From positions 1 through 10,090 of the forward strand of contig JAJTHX010000281.1 of assembly GCA_021300125.1 (NCBI GenBank): a stretch of DNA of 10,090 nucleotides, written 5' to 3'. Below are positions 1-7,034 of this stretch, one piece after another. This stretch comes from Betaproteobacteria bacterium. GTDB taxonomy: Bacteria; Pseudomonadota; Gammaproteobacteria; Burkholderiales; SG8-41. The notes beneath the pieces were generated by a model. It did no database searches, was not told the origin of the DNA, and saw only the letters and a program-made list of their open reading frames with translations. Positions within the stretch are counted from its first letter, which is position 1; every line of letters begins with the position of its first letter. A program made the translations under genes and the position numbers.

Positions 1-1539
1 AGCGCTGTGGATGCCGCGATCGCGGTGCAGCTGGTGCTGACCCTGGTCGAACCCCAGGCCTCGGGCCTCGGCGGCGGCGCCTTCCTGCTGCATTACGACG
101 CGCAACGCCGCGCGGTGCAGGCCTACGACGGCCGCGAAACCGCACCGGCGGCAGTGACCCCGGCGCTGTTTCTGCGTGAGGGCAAACCGATGAGCTTCCG
201 CGACGCGGTGACCGGGGGCCGTGCGGTCGGCACACCCGGCGTGTCACGCCTGCTTGAGCTTGCGCATCGCACCCACGGCCGGCTGCCGTGGGCGCGGCTG
301 TTCGAGCCGGCGATCGCCCTAGCCGAGCAGGGCTTCACGGTGACGCCGCGTCTGCACACCCTGCTGCTGCGCGACACCGCGATGGCGGGCGAGGCCACTG
401 CGCGGGATTATTTCTTCAACGCCGACGGCACGGCGAAAGCGGTTGGCAGCACGCTGCGCAACCCGGCACTGGCAGCGACGCTGCGCACGCTGGCGGCGCG
501 GGGCGCCGATGCGTTTTACCGCGGCGACATCGCGCGCGACATCGTCGCCGCGGTGCGCAACCATCCGCGCAATCCCGGCGCGCTGAGCGAAGCCGACCTC
601 GCCGGCTATGCCGTGCGCGAGGTCGAGCCGCTATGCGGCGCATACCGCGCCTGGCGCATCTGCGGCATGCCGCCGTCGTCTTCAGGCGGCATCGCGGTGC
701 TGCAGATGCTGGGCCTGCTCGCCGGTCATGACCTCAAGGCATTGGGCCCGGATTCGGCGCAGGCTGCCCACCTGATTGCCGAGGCCGGCCGCCTCGCCTT
801 TGCCGACCGCAACCGCTGGGTCGGAGACGACCGTTTTGTCGACGTCCCGGTCCGGGGCCTGCTGGATCCGGGCTATCTCTCGGCACGGGCGCGGCTGATC
901 CAGCCCGGCCGCAGCCTCGGCCGTGCCGAGGCGGGCATGCCGCCAGGCGCCAAGGTCGTGATGGCCGACGACCGCCACGAAGAAACGGGCGGAACCAGCC
1001 ACATCACCGTGGTGGATGGCGCGGGCAACGCGGTGTCCATGACCACCACCATCGAAACCTTTTTCGGCAGCCGACTGATGGTGCGCGGCTTCCTGCTCAA
1101 CAACCAGCTCACTGATTTCAATTTCAATCCCGTCGAGGACGGACGTCCGGTGGCCAATGCCGTGGCGCCGGGCAAGCGGCCGCGCAGTTCGATGGCGCCG
1201 AAACTGGTGTTCGATGCTGCCGGCGCGCTGCATCTGGTGATAGGCTCGCCGGGCGGCAGCCAGATCATCAATTACGTGGCGCGCACGCTGGTGGCGACGC
1301 TGGACTGGGGCCTCGACATCCAGGCGGCGATCGCGCTGCCCCATGTCGGCAGCCGCAACGGCCCCACCGAACTTGAGCGCGGTACGGCTGCGGAAAACCT
1401 CGCCGCGCCGCTGCGGGCGATGGGACATGACGTGCAGGTCACCGACATGACCAGCGGCCTGCATGGCATCCAGCGCACCACGGGCGGCTGGCAGGGCGGC
1501 GCCGATCCGCGCCGCGAGGGCATCGCCGCAGGACGTTGA
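1..1539 (+). CDS. ggt: Gamma-glutamyltransferase (gamma-glutamyltranspeptidase), 5'-truncated by the window edge
   Basis: The enzyme hydrolyses or transfers the gamma-glutamyl group of glutathione and related compounds. It is normally exported to the periplasm and self-cleaves into large and small subunits. The frame is open from base 1 and 512 codons are visible. Comparison with the E. coli enzyme suggests about 70 N-terminal residues, including any signal peptide, lie upstream. Visible landmarks are the GLGGGAF segment, the substrate-binding Arg of DGRETAP (codon 45), and the autoprocessing nucleophile Thr in GGTSHITVVD (codon 332, base 994). Further on are NNQLTDF, the Ser pair of KRPRSSM (codons 396-397) and the oxyanion-hole glycines of GSPGGSQI (codons 418-419). 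The C-terminus GADPRREG matches the family ending, so the gene is intact at its 3' end. The catalytic core is complete and activity is expected. Natural substrate cannot be told from sequence. A leuC-like gene follows after 37 bases. Confidence 0.95.
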   Translation, partial: SAVDAAIAVQLVLTLVEPQASGLGGGAFLLHYDAQRRAVQAYDGRETAPAAVTPALFLREGKPMSFRDAVTGGRAVGTPGVSRLLELAHRTHGRLPWARLFEPAIALAEQGFTVTPRLHTLLLRDTAMAGEATARDYFFNADGTAKAVGSTLRNPALAATLRTLAARGADAFYRGDIARDIVAAVRNHPRNPGALSEADLAGYAVREVEPLCGAYRAWRICGMPPSSSGGIAVLQMLGLLAGHDLKALGPDSAQAAHLIAEAGRLAFADRNRWVGDDRFVDVPVRGLLDPGYLSARARLIQPGRSLGRAEAGMPPGAKVVMADDRHEETGGTSHITVVDGAGNAVSMTTTIETFFGSRLMVRGFLLNNQLTDFNFNPVEDGRPVANAVAPGKRPRSSMAPKLVFDAAGALHLVIGSPGGSQIINYVARTLVATLDWGLDIQAAIALPHVGSRNGPTELERGTAAENLAAPLRAMGHDVQVTDMTSGLHGIQRTTGGWQGGADPRREGIAAGR

Positions 1540-1540
1540 A

Positions 1541-1560
1541 CGGAAACACACGGAAAGACA
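1541..1560. repeat. Tandem imperfect 10-bp repeat in the ggt-leuC gap
   Basis: CGGAAACACA is followed directly by CGGAAAGACA, two 10-base units differing at one position. They lie just after the ggt stop codon and just before the leuC-like ribosome binding region. The repeat is short and may be chance. No promoter or terminator is evident in this 37-base gap. Confidence 0.4.
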
Positions 1561-1576
1561 ATCGGGGAAGACCGGC

Positions 1577-2986
1577 ATGGCATTGACGATGTTCGACAAG
1601 ATCTGGATGAGCCACGTTGTCCTCGAACGCCCGGGCGGCGACGCGCTGCTGCACATCGACCGCAACTTCGTTCACGAAGGCTCCTTCCACGCCTTCGGCG
1701 CGCTGGCCAAGGAAGGCCGCAGGGTGCGCAAGCCGCGGCAGACCTTCGCCGTGGCCGACCACTACGTGCCCACCGTCGGCCGCGAGCGCGGCGTCGAGGC
1801 CGCCGAGGATGCCGACGCGCGCAACATGATCCGCCTGCTCGAGGAAAACTGCCGCGTCAACGATATCGCCCATTTCGGCATCGATGACGACCGCCAGGGC
1901 ATCGTGCACGTGATCGGCCCCGAGCTGGGCCTGACCCAGCCCGGCCTCACCATCACCTGCGGCGATTCGCACACCTCGACCCACGGCGCGCTCGGCGCCT
2001 TTGCCTTCGGCACCGGCGCCTCGCAGCTGAAACAGATCCTCGCCACGCAGTGCCTGTGGCTGAAGCGCCCGAAAACCCTGCGCATCCGCGTCGACGGCAC
2101 ACTCGCGCCGGGCGTCACCGGCAAGGACGTGGTGCTGGCGATCATCGCCAAGATCGGCACCGCGGGCGCCACCGGCCATGTCATCGAATTCGCCGGCGCG
2201 GCGATCCGCGGCCTGAGCGTCGAGGGCCGGCTGACCGTGTGCAACATGGCGATCGAGGCCGGCGGCCGTGCTGGCATGATCGCGCCGGATGACAAGGTCT
2301 ACGATTATCTGCACGGCCGCCCCTATGCGCCGGCAAACGCCGACTGGGACCGCGCGGTGGCGCAGTGGCGCACCCTGCCCTCCGATGCCGATGCGAAATT
2401 CGACCGCGAAGTCACGCTCGACGGCTCGAAGCTGGAGCCGATGCTGACCTGGGGCACCAGCCCGGAGGAAGCGCTGCCGGTGTCCGGGCGCATCCCCGAC
2501 CCGAAGACGCTGCCCGGTGCCGACCAGCGCGCGCATGCCGAGCAGGCGCTCGCCTACATGGACCTCAAACCGGGGATGGCGCTCACTGACATCCGCATCG
2601 ACCGCGCCTTCCTCGGCAGCTGCACCAATGGCCGCATCGAGGACCTGCGCGCCGCCGCCGCGGTGCTCAAGGGACGCAAGGCGGTGATCCCGGCCTGGGT
2701 GTCGCCGGGCTCGACCACCCTCAAGCGCCAGGCCGAGGCGGAAGGGCTGGACCGTATTTTCATCGAGGCCGGCGTCGAATGGCGCGCCTCGGGCTGCTCG
2801 AGCTGCGCGGCGATGAACGGCGACAAGGTGCCGCCGGGCCTGCGTTGCGCCTCCACCGCCAACCGCAATTTCGAAGGCCGCCAGGGCAAGGGCGCGCGCA
2901 CCCACCTGATGAGCCCGGCGATGGCCGCCGCGGCGATGCTCACCGGCCGCGTCACCGACGTGCGCCAGCTGCTGCAGGGACGCTGA
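1577..2986 (+). CDS. leuC: 3-isopropylmalate dehydratase large subunit (LeuC family, atypical)
   Basis: This 469-residue aconitase-superfamily protein is the [4Fe-4S] catalytic subunit that, with the LeuD-like protein encoded next, interconverts 2- and 3-isopropylmalate or a similar hydroxyacid. The three cluster cysteines are present: C349 in FLGSCTN, and C407 and C410 in SGCSSCAAMN. GDSHTSTHGALGAF and NRNFEGRQGKG, hallmark LeuC segments, are also intact. I chose the ATG at 1577 because it gives the family N-terminus MALTMFDKIW and follows a GGGGAAG ribosome site. The frame stays open upstream into ggt. Several normally invariant positions differ: DHYVPT (61-66) instead of DHNVPT, and SQLKQI (149-154) where housekeeping LeuC has SEVEHV. 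No leuB is nearby. The family assignment is secure; leucine biosynthesis as its role is only an inference, and a paralogue acting on another substituted malate is plausible. Confidence 0.93.
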   Translation: MALTMFDKIWMSHVVLERPGGDALLHIDRNFVHEGSFHAFGALAKEGRRVRKPRQTFAVADHYVPTVGRERGVEAAEDADARNMIRLLEENCRVNDIAHFGIDDDRQGIVHVIGPELGLTQPGLTITCGDSHTSTHGALGAFAFGTGASQLKQILATQCLWLKRPKTLRIRVDGTLAPGVTGKDVVLAIIAKIGTAGATGHVIEFAGAAIRGLSVEGRLTVCNMAIEAGGRAGMIAPDDKVYDYLHGRPYAPANADWDRAVAQWRTLPSDADAKFDREVTLDGSKLEPMLTWGTSPEEALPVSGRIPDPKTLPGADQRAHAEQALAYMDLKPGMALTDIRIDRAFLGSCTNGRIEDLRAAAAVLKGRKAVIPAWVSPGSTTLKRQAEAEGLDRIFIEAGVEWRASGCSSCAAMNGDKVPPGLRCASTANRNFEGRQGKGARTHLMSPAMAAAAMLTGRVTDVRQLLQGR

Positions 2987-2987
2987 C

Positions 2988-3602
2988 ATGAAACCCTTCA
3001 CCACGCTCACCGCGGTCGCGGCGCCGATCGAAATGGCCAACATCGACACTGACCGCATCATCCCGGTGCGTTTCCTGCGCAAGCTGCGCAGCGACAAGGC
3101 CGGCTACGACCCCTACCTGTTCCACGACATGCGCTTCGACAACGACGGCCGCGAGCAGCCCGGCTTCGTGTTGAACCGGCCACCCTACCGCAAGGCCGGC
3201 ATCCTTGTCGCGGCGGCCAACTTCGGCTGCGGCTCCTCGCGTGAAGGTGCGGTGTATGCGCTGCTCGACTACGGCATCCGCGCGGTGATCGCGCCCTCTT
3301 TCGGCGACATCCATTACGCCAACGAGCTGCAGAACGGCATGCTGCCGGTGATCCTGCCCGAGGAAATCTGCCGCGGCCTGCGCGACCAGCTGCGCGCGAA
3401 GCCGGGGGCCAGCCTCGCCATCGACCTGCCCGCGCAGACCGTCACCGACACCGAAGGCACGGCGCATCCCTTCACCATTGATCCGGTATACAAGGAGCGC
3501 CTGCTCAAGGGCCTCGACGACATCGGCCTCGTGCTGGAGAACACGCCGGCGATCGAGGGCTTCGAGCACGACTACCACGAGGCGCGGCCGTGGCTCGCCT
3601 GA
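2988..3602 (+). CDS. leuD: 3-isopropylmalate dehydratase small subunit (LeuD family, atypical)
   Basis: This 204-residue protein is the swivel-domain subunit that completes the active site of the LeuC-like partner. The ATG sits one base after the leuC stop, which points to translational coupling and a fixed 1:1 complex. Visible features are NIDTDRIIPVRFL near the N-terminus, the substrate loop region, and the signature NFGCGSSREG (78-87), with Ser84 and Arg85 expected to correspond to aconitase active-site residues. APSFGDIHYAN and a normal-length C-terminus follow. The residue after SRE is Gly87, where housekeeping LeuD has His in SREHA. This is a subfamily-type change and not obvious damage, because the rest of the motif is intact. 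Together with the changes in LeuC, it suggests a specialised pair. Isopropylmalate remains the default substrate. Confidence 0.93.
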   Translation: MKPFTTLTAVAAPIEMANIDTDRIIPVRFLRKLRSDKAGYDPYLFHDMRFDNDGREQPGFVLNRPPYRKAGILVAAANFGCGSSREGAVYALLDYGIRAVIAPSFGDIHYANELQNGMLPVILPEEICRGLRDQLRAKPGASLAIDLPAQTVTDTEGTAHPFTIDPVYKERLLKGLDDIGLVLENTPAIEGFEHDYHEARPWLA

Positions 3603-3613
3603 AAGGCTGAACG

Positions 3614-4579
3614 GTGCTCGTCAACAGCGTTGCCTATCGTGACGGCCGCAAGATCGCCGATGTGCCGCGCGAGGAAATCCACGCCTACCTCCAGCGCGGC
3701 GACTGCATCGTGTGGGTGGCGGTGCGCGATCCCGAGCCGCACGAGCTCGACCGGCTGGAGGCAGAGTTTGACCTGCCGCCGCTGGCAATCGAGGATGCGC
3801 GCCACGGCCACCAGCGCCCCAAGTTCGAGGAATACGGCGACTCGCTGTTCTTCGTGCTGCACATGATCGAGCCCGACGGCGACGACCTGCGCGTCGGTGA
3901 AGTCGAGATTTTCGTCGCCAGGAATTACGTACTGTCGGTTCGCAGCCGCAGCGAGCGCAATTTCCAGGATGTGCGTGCGCGCTGCGAGCGCGAACCCGAG
4001 CTGCTGCAGTATGGCACCGGCTACATCCTGTACGCGCTGATGGATGCGGTGGTGGATCGTTATTTCCCGATCCTCGACGACATCGAAACCCGCCTCGAGT
4101 ACATCGAGGACCAGATCTTCGCCGGCACCTCCCCGCGCGCCAACATCGAGGCCCTGTACGACCTCAAGCAGAAGCTGACCACGCTCAAGCACGCCACCGC
4201 CCCGCTGCACGAGGCCGTGGGCAAGCTGCATGGCGGCCGCGTGCCGGCCATCTGCTCGGGGCTGGGCGATTACTTCCGCGACGTGTCCGACCACCTCGGC
4301 CGCATCAACCAGAGCATTGATGCCGCGCGCGACATGATCACCACCGCGATCTCGGTCAACCTGTCGCTGATCACGCTGCAGGAAAACGAGGTCACCAAGC
4401 GGCTCGCCGGCTACGCCGCACTGGTCGCGGTGCCGACCATGATCGCCGGCATCTACGGCATGAACTTTGACTACATGCCGGAGCTGCGCTCGCCCTGGGG
4501 CTATCCGCTGACACTGGCGGCGATGGTCGCCATCGACGGTTATCTGTTCTGGCGATTCCGCAAGGCCAAGTGGTTATAA
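3614..4579 (+). CDS. corA: CorA-family magnesium/cobalt transport protein
   Basis: CorA proteins form pentameric inner-membrane channels for Mg2+ and related divalent cations, with a large cytoplasmic N-terminal domain and two C-terminal membrane helices. This 321-residue protein fits: a soluble alpha/beta and long helical region to about residue 260, then TM1 (about 262-281) ending in the GMN signature at 282-284 (YGMNFDYMPEL), and TM2 (about 297-313) followed by a basic tail ending KWL. The start is a GTG at 3614, preceded by GAAAGG seven bases upstream and beginning 11 bases after the leuD-like stop. The stop lies inside the next gene. Cation selectivity (Mg2+, Co2+, Ni2+ or Zn2+) cannot be read from the sequence. 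Its place behind leuCD looks like co-transcription and does not by itself show a functional link. Confidence 0.93.
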   Translation: MLVNSVAYRDGRKIADVPREEIHAYLQRGDCIVWVAVRDPEPHELDRLEAEFDLPPLAIEDARHGHQRPKFEEYGDSLFFVLHMIEPDGDDLRVGEVEIFVARNYVLSVRSRSERNFQDVRARCEREPELLQYGTGYILYALMDAVVDRYFPILDDIETRLEYIEDQIFAGTSPRANIEALYDLKQKLTTLKHATAPLHEAVGKLHGGRVPAICSGLGDYFRDVSDHLGRINQSIDAARDMITTAISVNLSLITLQENEVTKRLAGYAALVAVPTMIAGIYGMNFDYMPELRSPWGYPLTLAAMVAIDGYLFWRFRKAKWL

Positions 4580-5814
4580 CCGCCCCCGGGGCGGTCGTCA
4601 TCGGTGGCGGCCCGGCCGGACTGATGGCCGCAGAGTCCCTGCTGGCCGCCGGCATCGCCGTGGATCTCTACGATGCGATGCCTTCGGTGGGGCGCAAGTT
4701 TCTGCTCGCCGGCAAGGGCGGGCTGAACCTTACCCATGCCGAGGCAGAAGCGAAATTCCTGGCGCGTTACGCCCAAAGGCAGGCGCAGCTCGAACCCCTG
4801 CTCCGCGACTTCGGCGCGCGCCAGCTGCGTGACTGGACACAGGCGCTGGGCATCGAAACCTTCGTCGGCAGTTCGCAGCGCGTGTTTCCGACAGCGATGA
4901 AAGCGGCGCCATTGCTGCGCGCCTGGCTGCACCGGCTGCGCGGCGCGGGCTTGCGCATCCATGTCCGTCATCGCTGGCTGGGCTGGACCGCCGACGGCGC
5001 GCTGCGTTTCGCCACGCCGCAGGGCGACACCGTGCTGCAGTCTGCGGTGACCGTGCTGGCCCTCGGCGGCGCCAGCTGGTCGCGGCTGGGTTCCGACGGC
5101 GCCTGGGTACCCCTGCTCGAGGCGCGCGGCATCGCGGTCGCACCGTTGCGCCCCGCCAACTGCGGCTTCGAGGTTTCGTGGAGCCCCTATCTGCGCGAGC
5201 GCCACGCCGGCCAGCCCGTCAAGGCCGTGGCCGCCAGTGTTTGCGATGCCGATGGCCGGATCCTGCGGCGCACCGGCGAATTCGTGATCAGCGGCTACGG
5301 CGTTGAAGGCAGCCTCGTCTATGCCCTGTCGGCACCCTTGCGCGATGCCATTGCCGCGCAGGGCGCGGCCACGCTGACCCTGGACCTGCTGCCCGACCAT
5401 GATGGTGCAAGGGTGCTGCGCGAGGTGTCACACCCGCGCGGCTCACGCTCGCTGGCCAGCCATTTGCAAAGCCGGCTCGGACTCAAGGGCGCGAAGCTCG
5501 CGCTGCTGCGCGAGGTGCTATCGGCAGAGGAGATGAACGACGCCGCGAAGCTCGCAGCCACGATCAAGGCGCTGCCGCTGCAACTCACTGCAGCGCGGCC
5601 CATCGACGAGGCGATCAGCAGCGCCGGCGGCGTGCCCTTCGAAGCGCTGGATGAGCATCTTATGCTGAAAGCCCTGCCCGGCGTGTTCTGCGCCGGCGAG
5701 ATGCTCGACTGGGAGGCGCCGACCGGGGGCTACCTGCTCACCGCCTGTTTTGCGACGGGGCGGGCGGCGGGAACAGGCGCCGCCCGCTGCTGCTCAGCGC
5801 GACAGCAGCAGTAG
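4570..5814 (+). CDS. FAD/NAD(P)-binding flavoprotein of the HI0933/YhiN superfamily (likely TIGR03862, PP_4765-like)
   Basis: This 414-residue flavoprotein has no established biochemical role. The N-terminus carries a dinucleotide-binding VVIGGGPAG (G12, G14, G17), which I expect binds FAD. The family segment [16 protein letters not shown] follows at 41-56, then a second conserved [12 protein letters not shown] around 180, and the C-terminal FAD-contacting stretch [15 protein letters not shown] near 374-388. This pattern matches the YhiN/BaiN-like superfamily, most closely the group named after Pseudomonas PP_4765 as I recall it. The start is a GTG at 4570 inside the end of corA (10-base overlap) with AAGG a few bases upstream. 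The next in-frame ATG would delete the FAD motif. The C-terminal 21 bases overlap the convergent dapE gene. It is soluble, with no signal peptide. An oxidoreductase acting on a small or membrane substrate is only a guess. Confidence 0.9.
   Translation: MVITAPGAVVIGGGPAGLMAAESLLAAGIAVDLYDAMPSVGRKFLLAGKGGLNLTHAEAEAKFLARYAQRQAQLEPLLRDFGARQLRDWTQALGIETFVGSSQRVFPTAMKAAPLLRAWLHRLRGAGLRIHVRHRWLGWTADGALRFATPQGDTVLQSAVTVLALGGASWSRLGSDGAWVPLLEARGIAVAPLRPANCGFEVSWSPYLRERHAGQPVKAVAASVCDADGRILRRTGEFVISGYGVEGSLVYALSAPLRDAIAAQGAATLTLDLLPDHDGARVLREVSHPRGSRSLASHLQSRLGLKGAKLALLREVLSAEEMNDAAKLAATIKALPLQLTAARPIDEAISSAGGVPFEALDEHLMLKALPGVFCAGEMLDWEAPTGGYLLTACFATGRAAGTGAARCCSARQQQ
5761..5811. terminator. Two adjacent perfect hairpins at the convergent flavoprotein/dapE junction
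   Basis: CGGGCGGCG (5761-5769) is perfectly complementary to CGCCGCCCG (5778-5786) across an 8-base loop. Immediately after it, CTGCTGCT (5787-5794) pairs with AGCAGCAG (5804-5811) across a 9-base loop. The dapE stop codon lies at the edge of the second hairpin and the flavoprotein stop follows it directly. Being palindromic, both can fold in either transcript. The first begins seven bases past the dapE stop, where an intrinsic terminator would sit. No T-tract follows on either strand, so this is a candidate terminator or 3'-end stabiliser. Part of the symmetry may come from Ala- and Gln-rich coding. Confidence 0.4.
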
Positions 5815-6930
5815 TTCCAGCGTCCGCCGGTACACCCGCTCCAGCGGCTCGACTTCCGCCACCGGCAGGCATTCGTTGACCTTGTGGATGGTGGCGTTGG
5901 TGGGACCGAACTCGACCACCTGCGGGCAGATGTCGGCGATGAAGCGGCCATCGGAGGTACCGCCGGTGGTAGACAGTTCGGTCTCCACGCCTGCAACTTC
6001 GCGGATCGCCTGCGAGATCGCGCTGACGAGGTCGCCCTTCGGCGTCAGGAAGGGGCGGCCGTCGAGGCGCCACTCGAGGTTGTATTTCAGGTCGTGCTTG
6101 TCGAGGATGCCGTGGACCTGGGTCTGCAGCGATTCGACCGTGCTCGCGGTGGAAAAGCGGAAGTTGAACTGCACGCGCGCGGTGCCCGGAATCACGTTGT
6201 TGGCCCCGGTGCCGGCGTTGAAATTGGAAATCTGCCAGGTGGTGGGCGGGAAATACTCGTTACCGCGGTCCCATTCGGTGGATGCCAGTTCGGCGATGGC
6301 CGGGGCCACGTCATGGATCGGGTTCTTCGCCATGTGCGGATAGGCGACATGGCCCTGCACGCCCTGCACGGTGAGGATGCCGGTAAGCGAGCCGCGGCGG
6401 CCGTTCTTGATCATGTCGCCGAACTGCTTGACCGAGGTCGGTTCACCGACGATGCAGTAGTCCAGCTTCTCGCCGCGCTTTGCCAGCGCCTCGACCACTT
6501 TGACCGTGCCGTCGGTGGCGGGGCCTTCCTCGTCGGAGGTGAACAGTACTGCCAGCGAGCCGGGGTGGTCGGGGTTGGCCTTGACGAACTCGCGCAGCGC
6601 CACGACGAAGGCAGCGATCGAGGTTTTCATGTCGGAGGCGCCGCGGCCGTGGAGAATGCCGTCCTTGATGGTGGGCGTGAACGGATCGATCGCCCATTGC
6701 TCCAGCGGCCCCGTCGGCACCACATCGGTGTGACCCGCAAAGCAGACCAGCGGCGCAGCGCGCCCGCGGCGCGCCCACAGGTTGGTGGTGCCGTTGCTGG
6801 CGATGATCTCGCACTCGAAGCCCAGCGGCTTCAGTTGCGCCATCACCAGGTCGAGGCAGCCGGCGTCTTCGGGTGAGACCGAACGGCGGGCAATCAGTTG
6901 CTGGGTGAGTTCTAGGGTGCCGGTTTCCAT
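5794..6930 (-). CDS. dapE: Succinyl-diaminopimelate desuccinylase
   Basis: DapE is a cytoplasmic di-zinc M20 hydrolase that releases succinate from N-succinyl-LL-diaminopimelate, giving LL-DAP for lysine and peptidoglycan. The 378-residue protein has every metal and catalytic residue at the same number as the H. influenzae enzyme: H67 (FAGHTDVVP), D100 (GRGASDMK), E134 as general base with E135 ([12 protein letters not shown]), E163 (VGEPTS) and H349 (NATIHKVNE). That agreement supports the ATG at 6930, not an in-frame upstream ATG at 6981. GAAAG lies seven bases before the start. The dimerisation domain (about 180-290) includes [15 protein letters not shown]. The gene stands alone on its strand: it converges on the flavoprotein gene and is divergent from the hydroxyacid dehydrogenase gene, so it probably has its own promoter. 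No dapD or prmB is adjacent. Confidence 0.97.
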   Translation of the reverse strand: METGTLELTQQLIARRSVSPEDAGCLDLVMAQLKPLGFECEIIASNGTTNLWARRGRAAPLVCFAGHTDVVPTGPLEQWAIDPFTPTIKDGILHGRGASDMKTSIAAFVVALREFVKANPDHPGSLAVLFTSDEEGPATDGTVKVVEALAKRGEKLDYCIVGEPTSVKQFGDMIKNGRRGSLTGILTVQGVQGHVAYPHMAKNPIHDVAPAIAELASTEWDRGNEYFPPTTWQISNFNAGTGANNVIPGTARVQFNFRFSTASTVESLQTQVHGILDKHDLKYNLEWRLDGRPFLTPKGDLVSAISQAIREVAGVETELSTTGGTSDGRFIADICPQVVEFGPTNATIHKVNECLPVAEVEPLERVYRRTLELLLLSR

Positions 6931-6946
6931 GGAAGGACTTTCGTGA

Positions 6947-6968
6947 GCGCACAGCGTTTTCGCTGCGC
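6947..6968 (-). other. Hairpin in the dapE 5' leader
   Basis: GCGC-AC-AGCG, a TTTT loop, then CGCT-GCGC gives an 8-bp stem with a two-base bulge. It lies 17 bases upstream of the dapE start and would be in its leader if transcription starts further upstream. The position, between two divergent genes, could also suit a protein-binding palindrome. No known riboswitch (for example the lysine L box) is recognisable. Confidence 0.3.
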
Positions 6969-6989
6969 CGCATGGTAGCAAACTGCGGT

Positions 6990-6995
6990 TAAAAT
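6990..6995 (+). promoter_or_regulatory. Probable -10 box for the hydroxyacid dehydrogenase operon
   Basis: TAAAAT within GGTTAAAATCG matches TATAAT at five of six positions and is a common form of -10 element in betaproteobacteria. It is the most AT-rich spot in the 104-base divergent intergenic region and would give a leader of about 30 bases before the ATG at 7035. No good -35 hexamer is seen 16-18 bases upstream, so an activator may be needed or the promoter may be weak. Confidence 0.45.
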
Positions 6996-7034
6996 CGTGA
7001 CCCGCCCCGCTTCACCGCCGCAATCCCCCTCCCG

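Noticed and set aside
1463..1576. Upstream start for the leuC-like gene inside ggt
   Set aside because: The 38 extra residues are Ala/Arg-rich and unlike LeuC. The ATG at 1577 gives the family N-terminus with a ribosome site.
682..1665. Long open frame on the minus strand opposite ggt
   Set aside because: It crosses the ggt end into the leuC-like gene and shows no domain. It is a GC-driven shadow.
1439..3097. Long open frame on the minus strand opposite leuC/leuD
   Set aside because: Its Arg/Ala/Gly-rich product has no recognisable motif and it mirrors two well-supported genes. High GC suppresses stop codons in such shadow frames.
5884..6876. Long open frame on the plus strand opposite dapE
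   Set aside because: dapE has all metal ligands at family positions; the opposite frame is low-complexity and has no family features.
6931..6981. Upstream in-frame start for dapE at 6981
   Set aside because: It would add 17 residues absent from the family. Starting at 6930 puts H67, D100, E134, E163 and H349 exactly at the reference numbers.
6931..7034. tRNA, riboswitch or small gene in the divergent intergenic region
   Set aside because: I saw no cloverleaf, no known riboswitch core and no short frame with a ribosome site.
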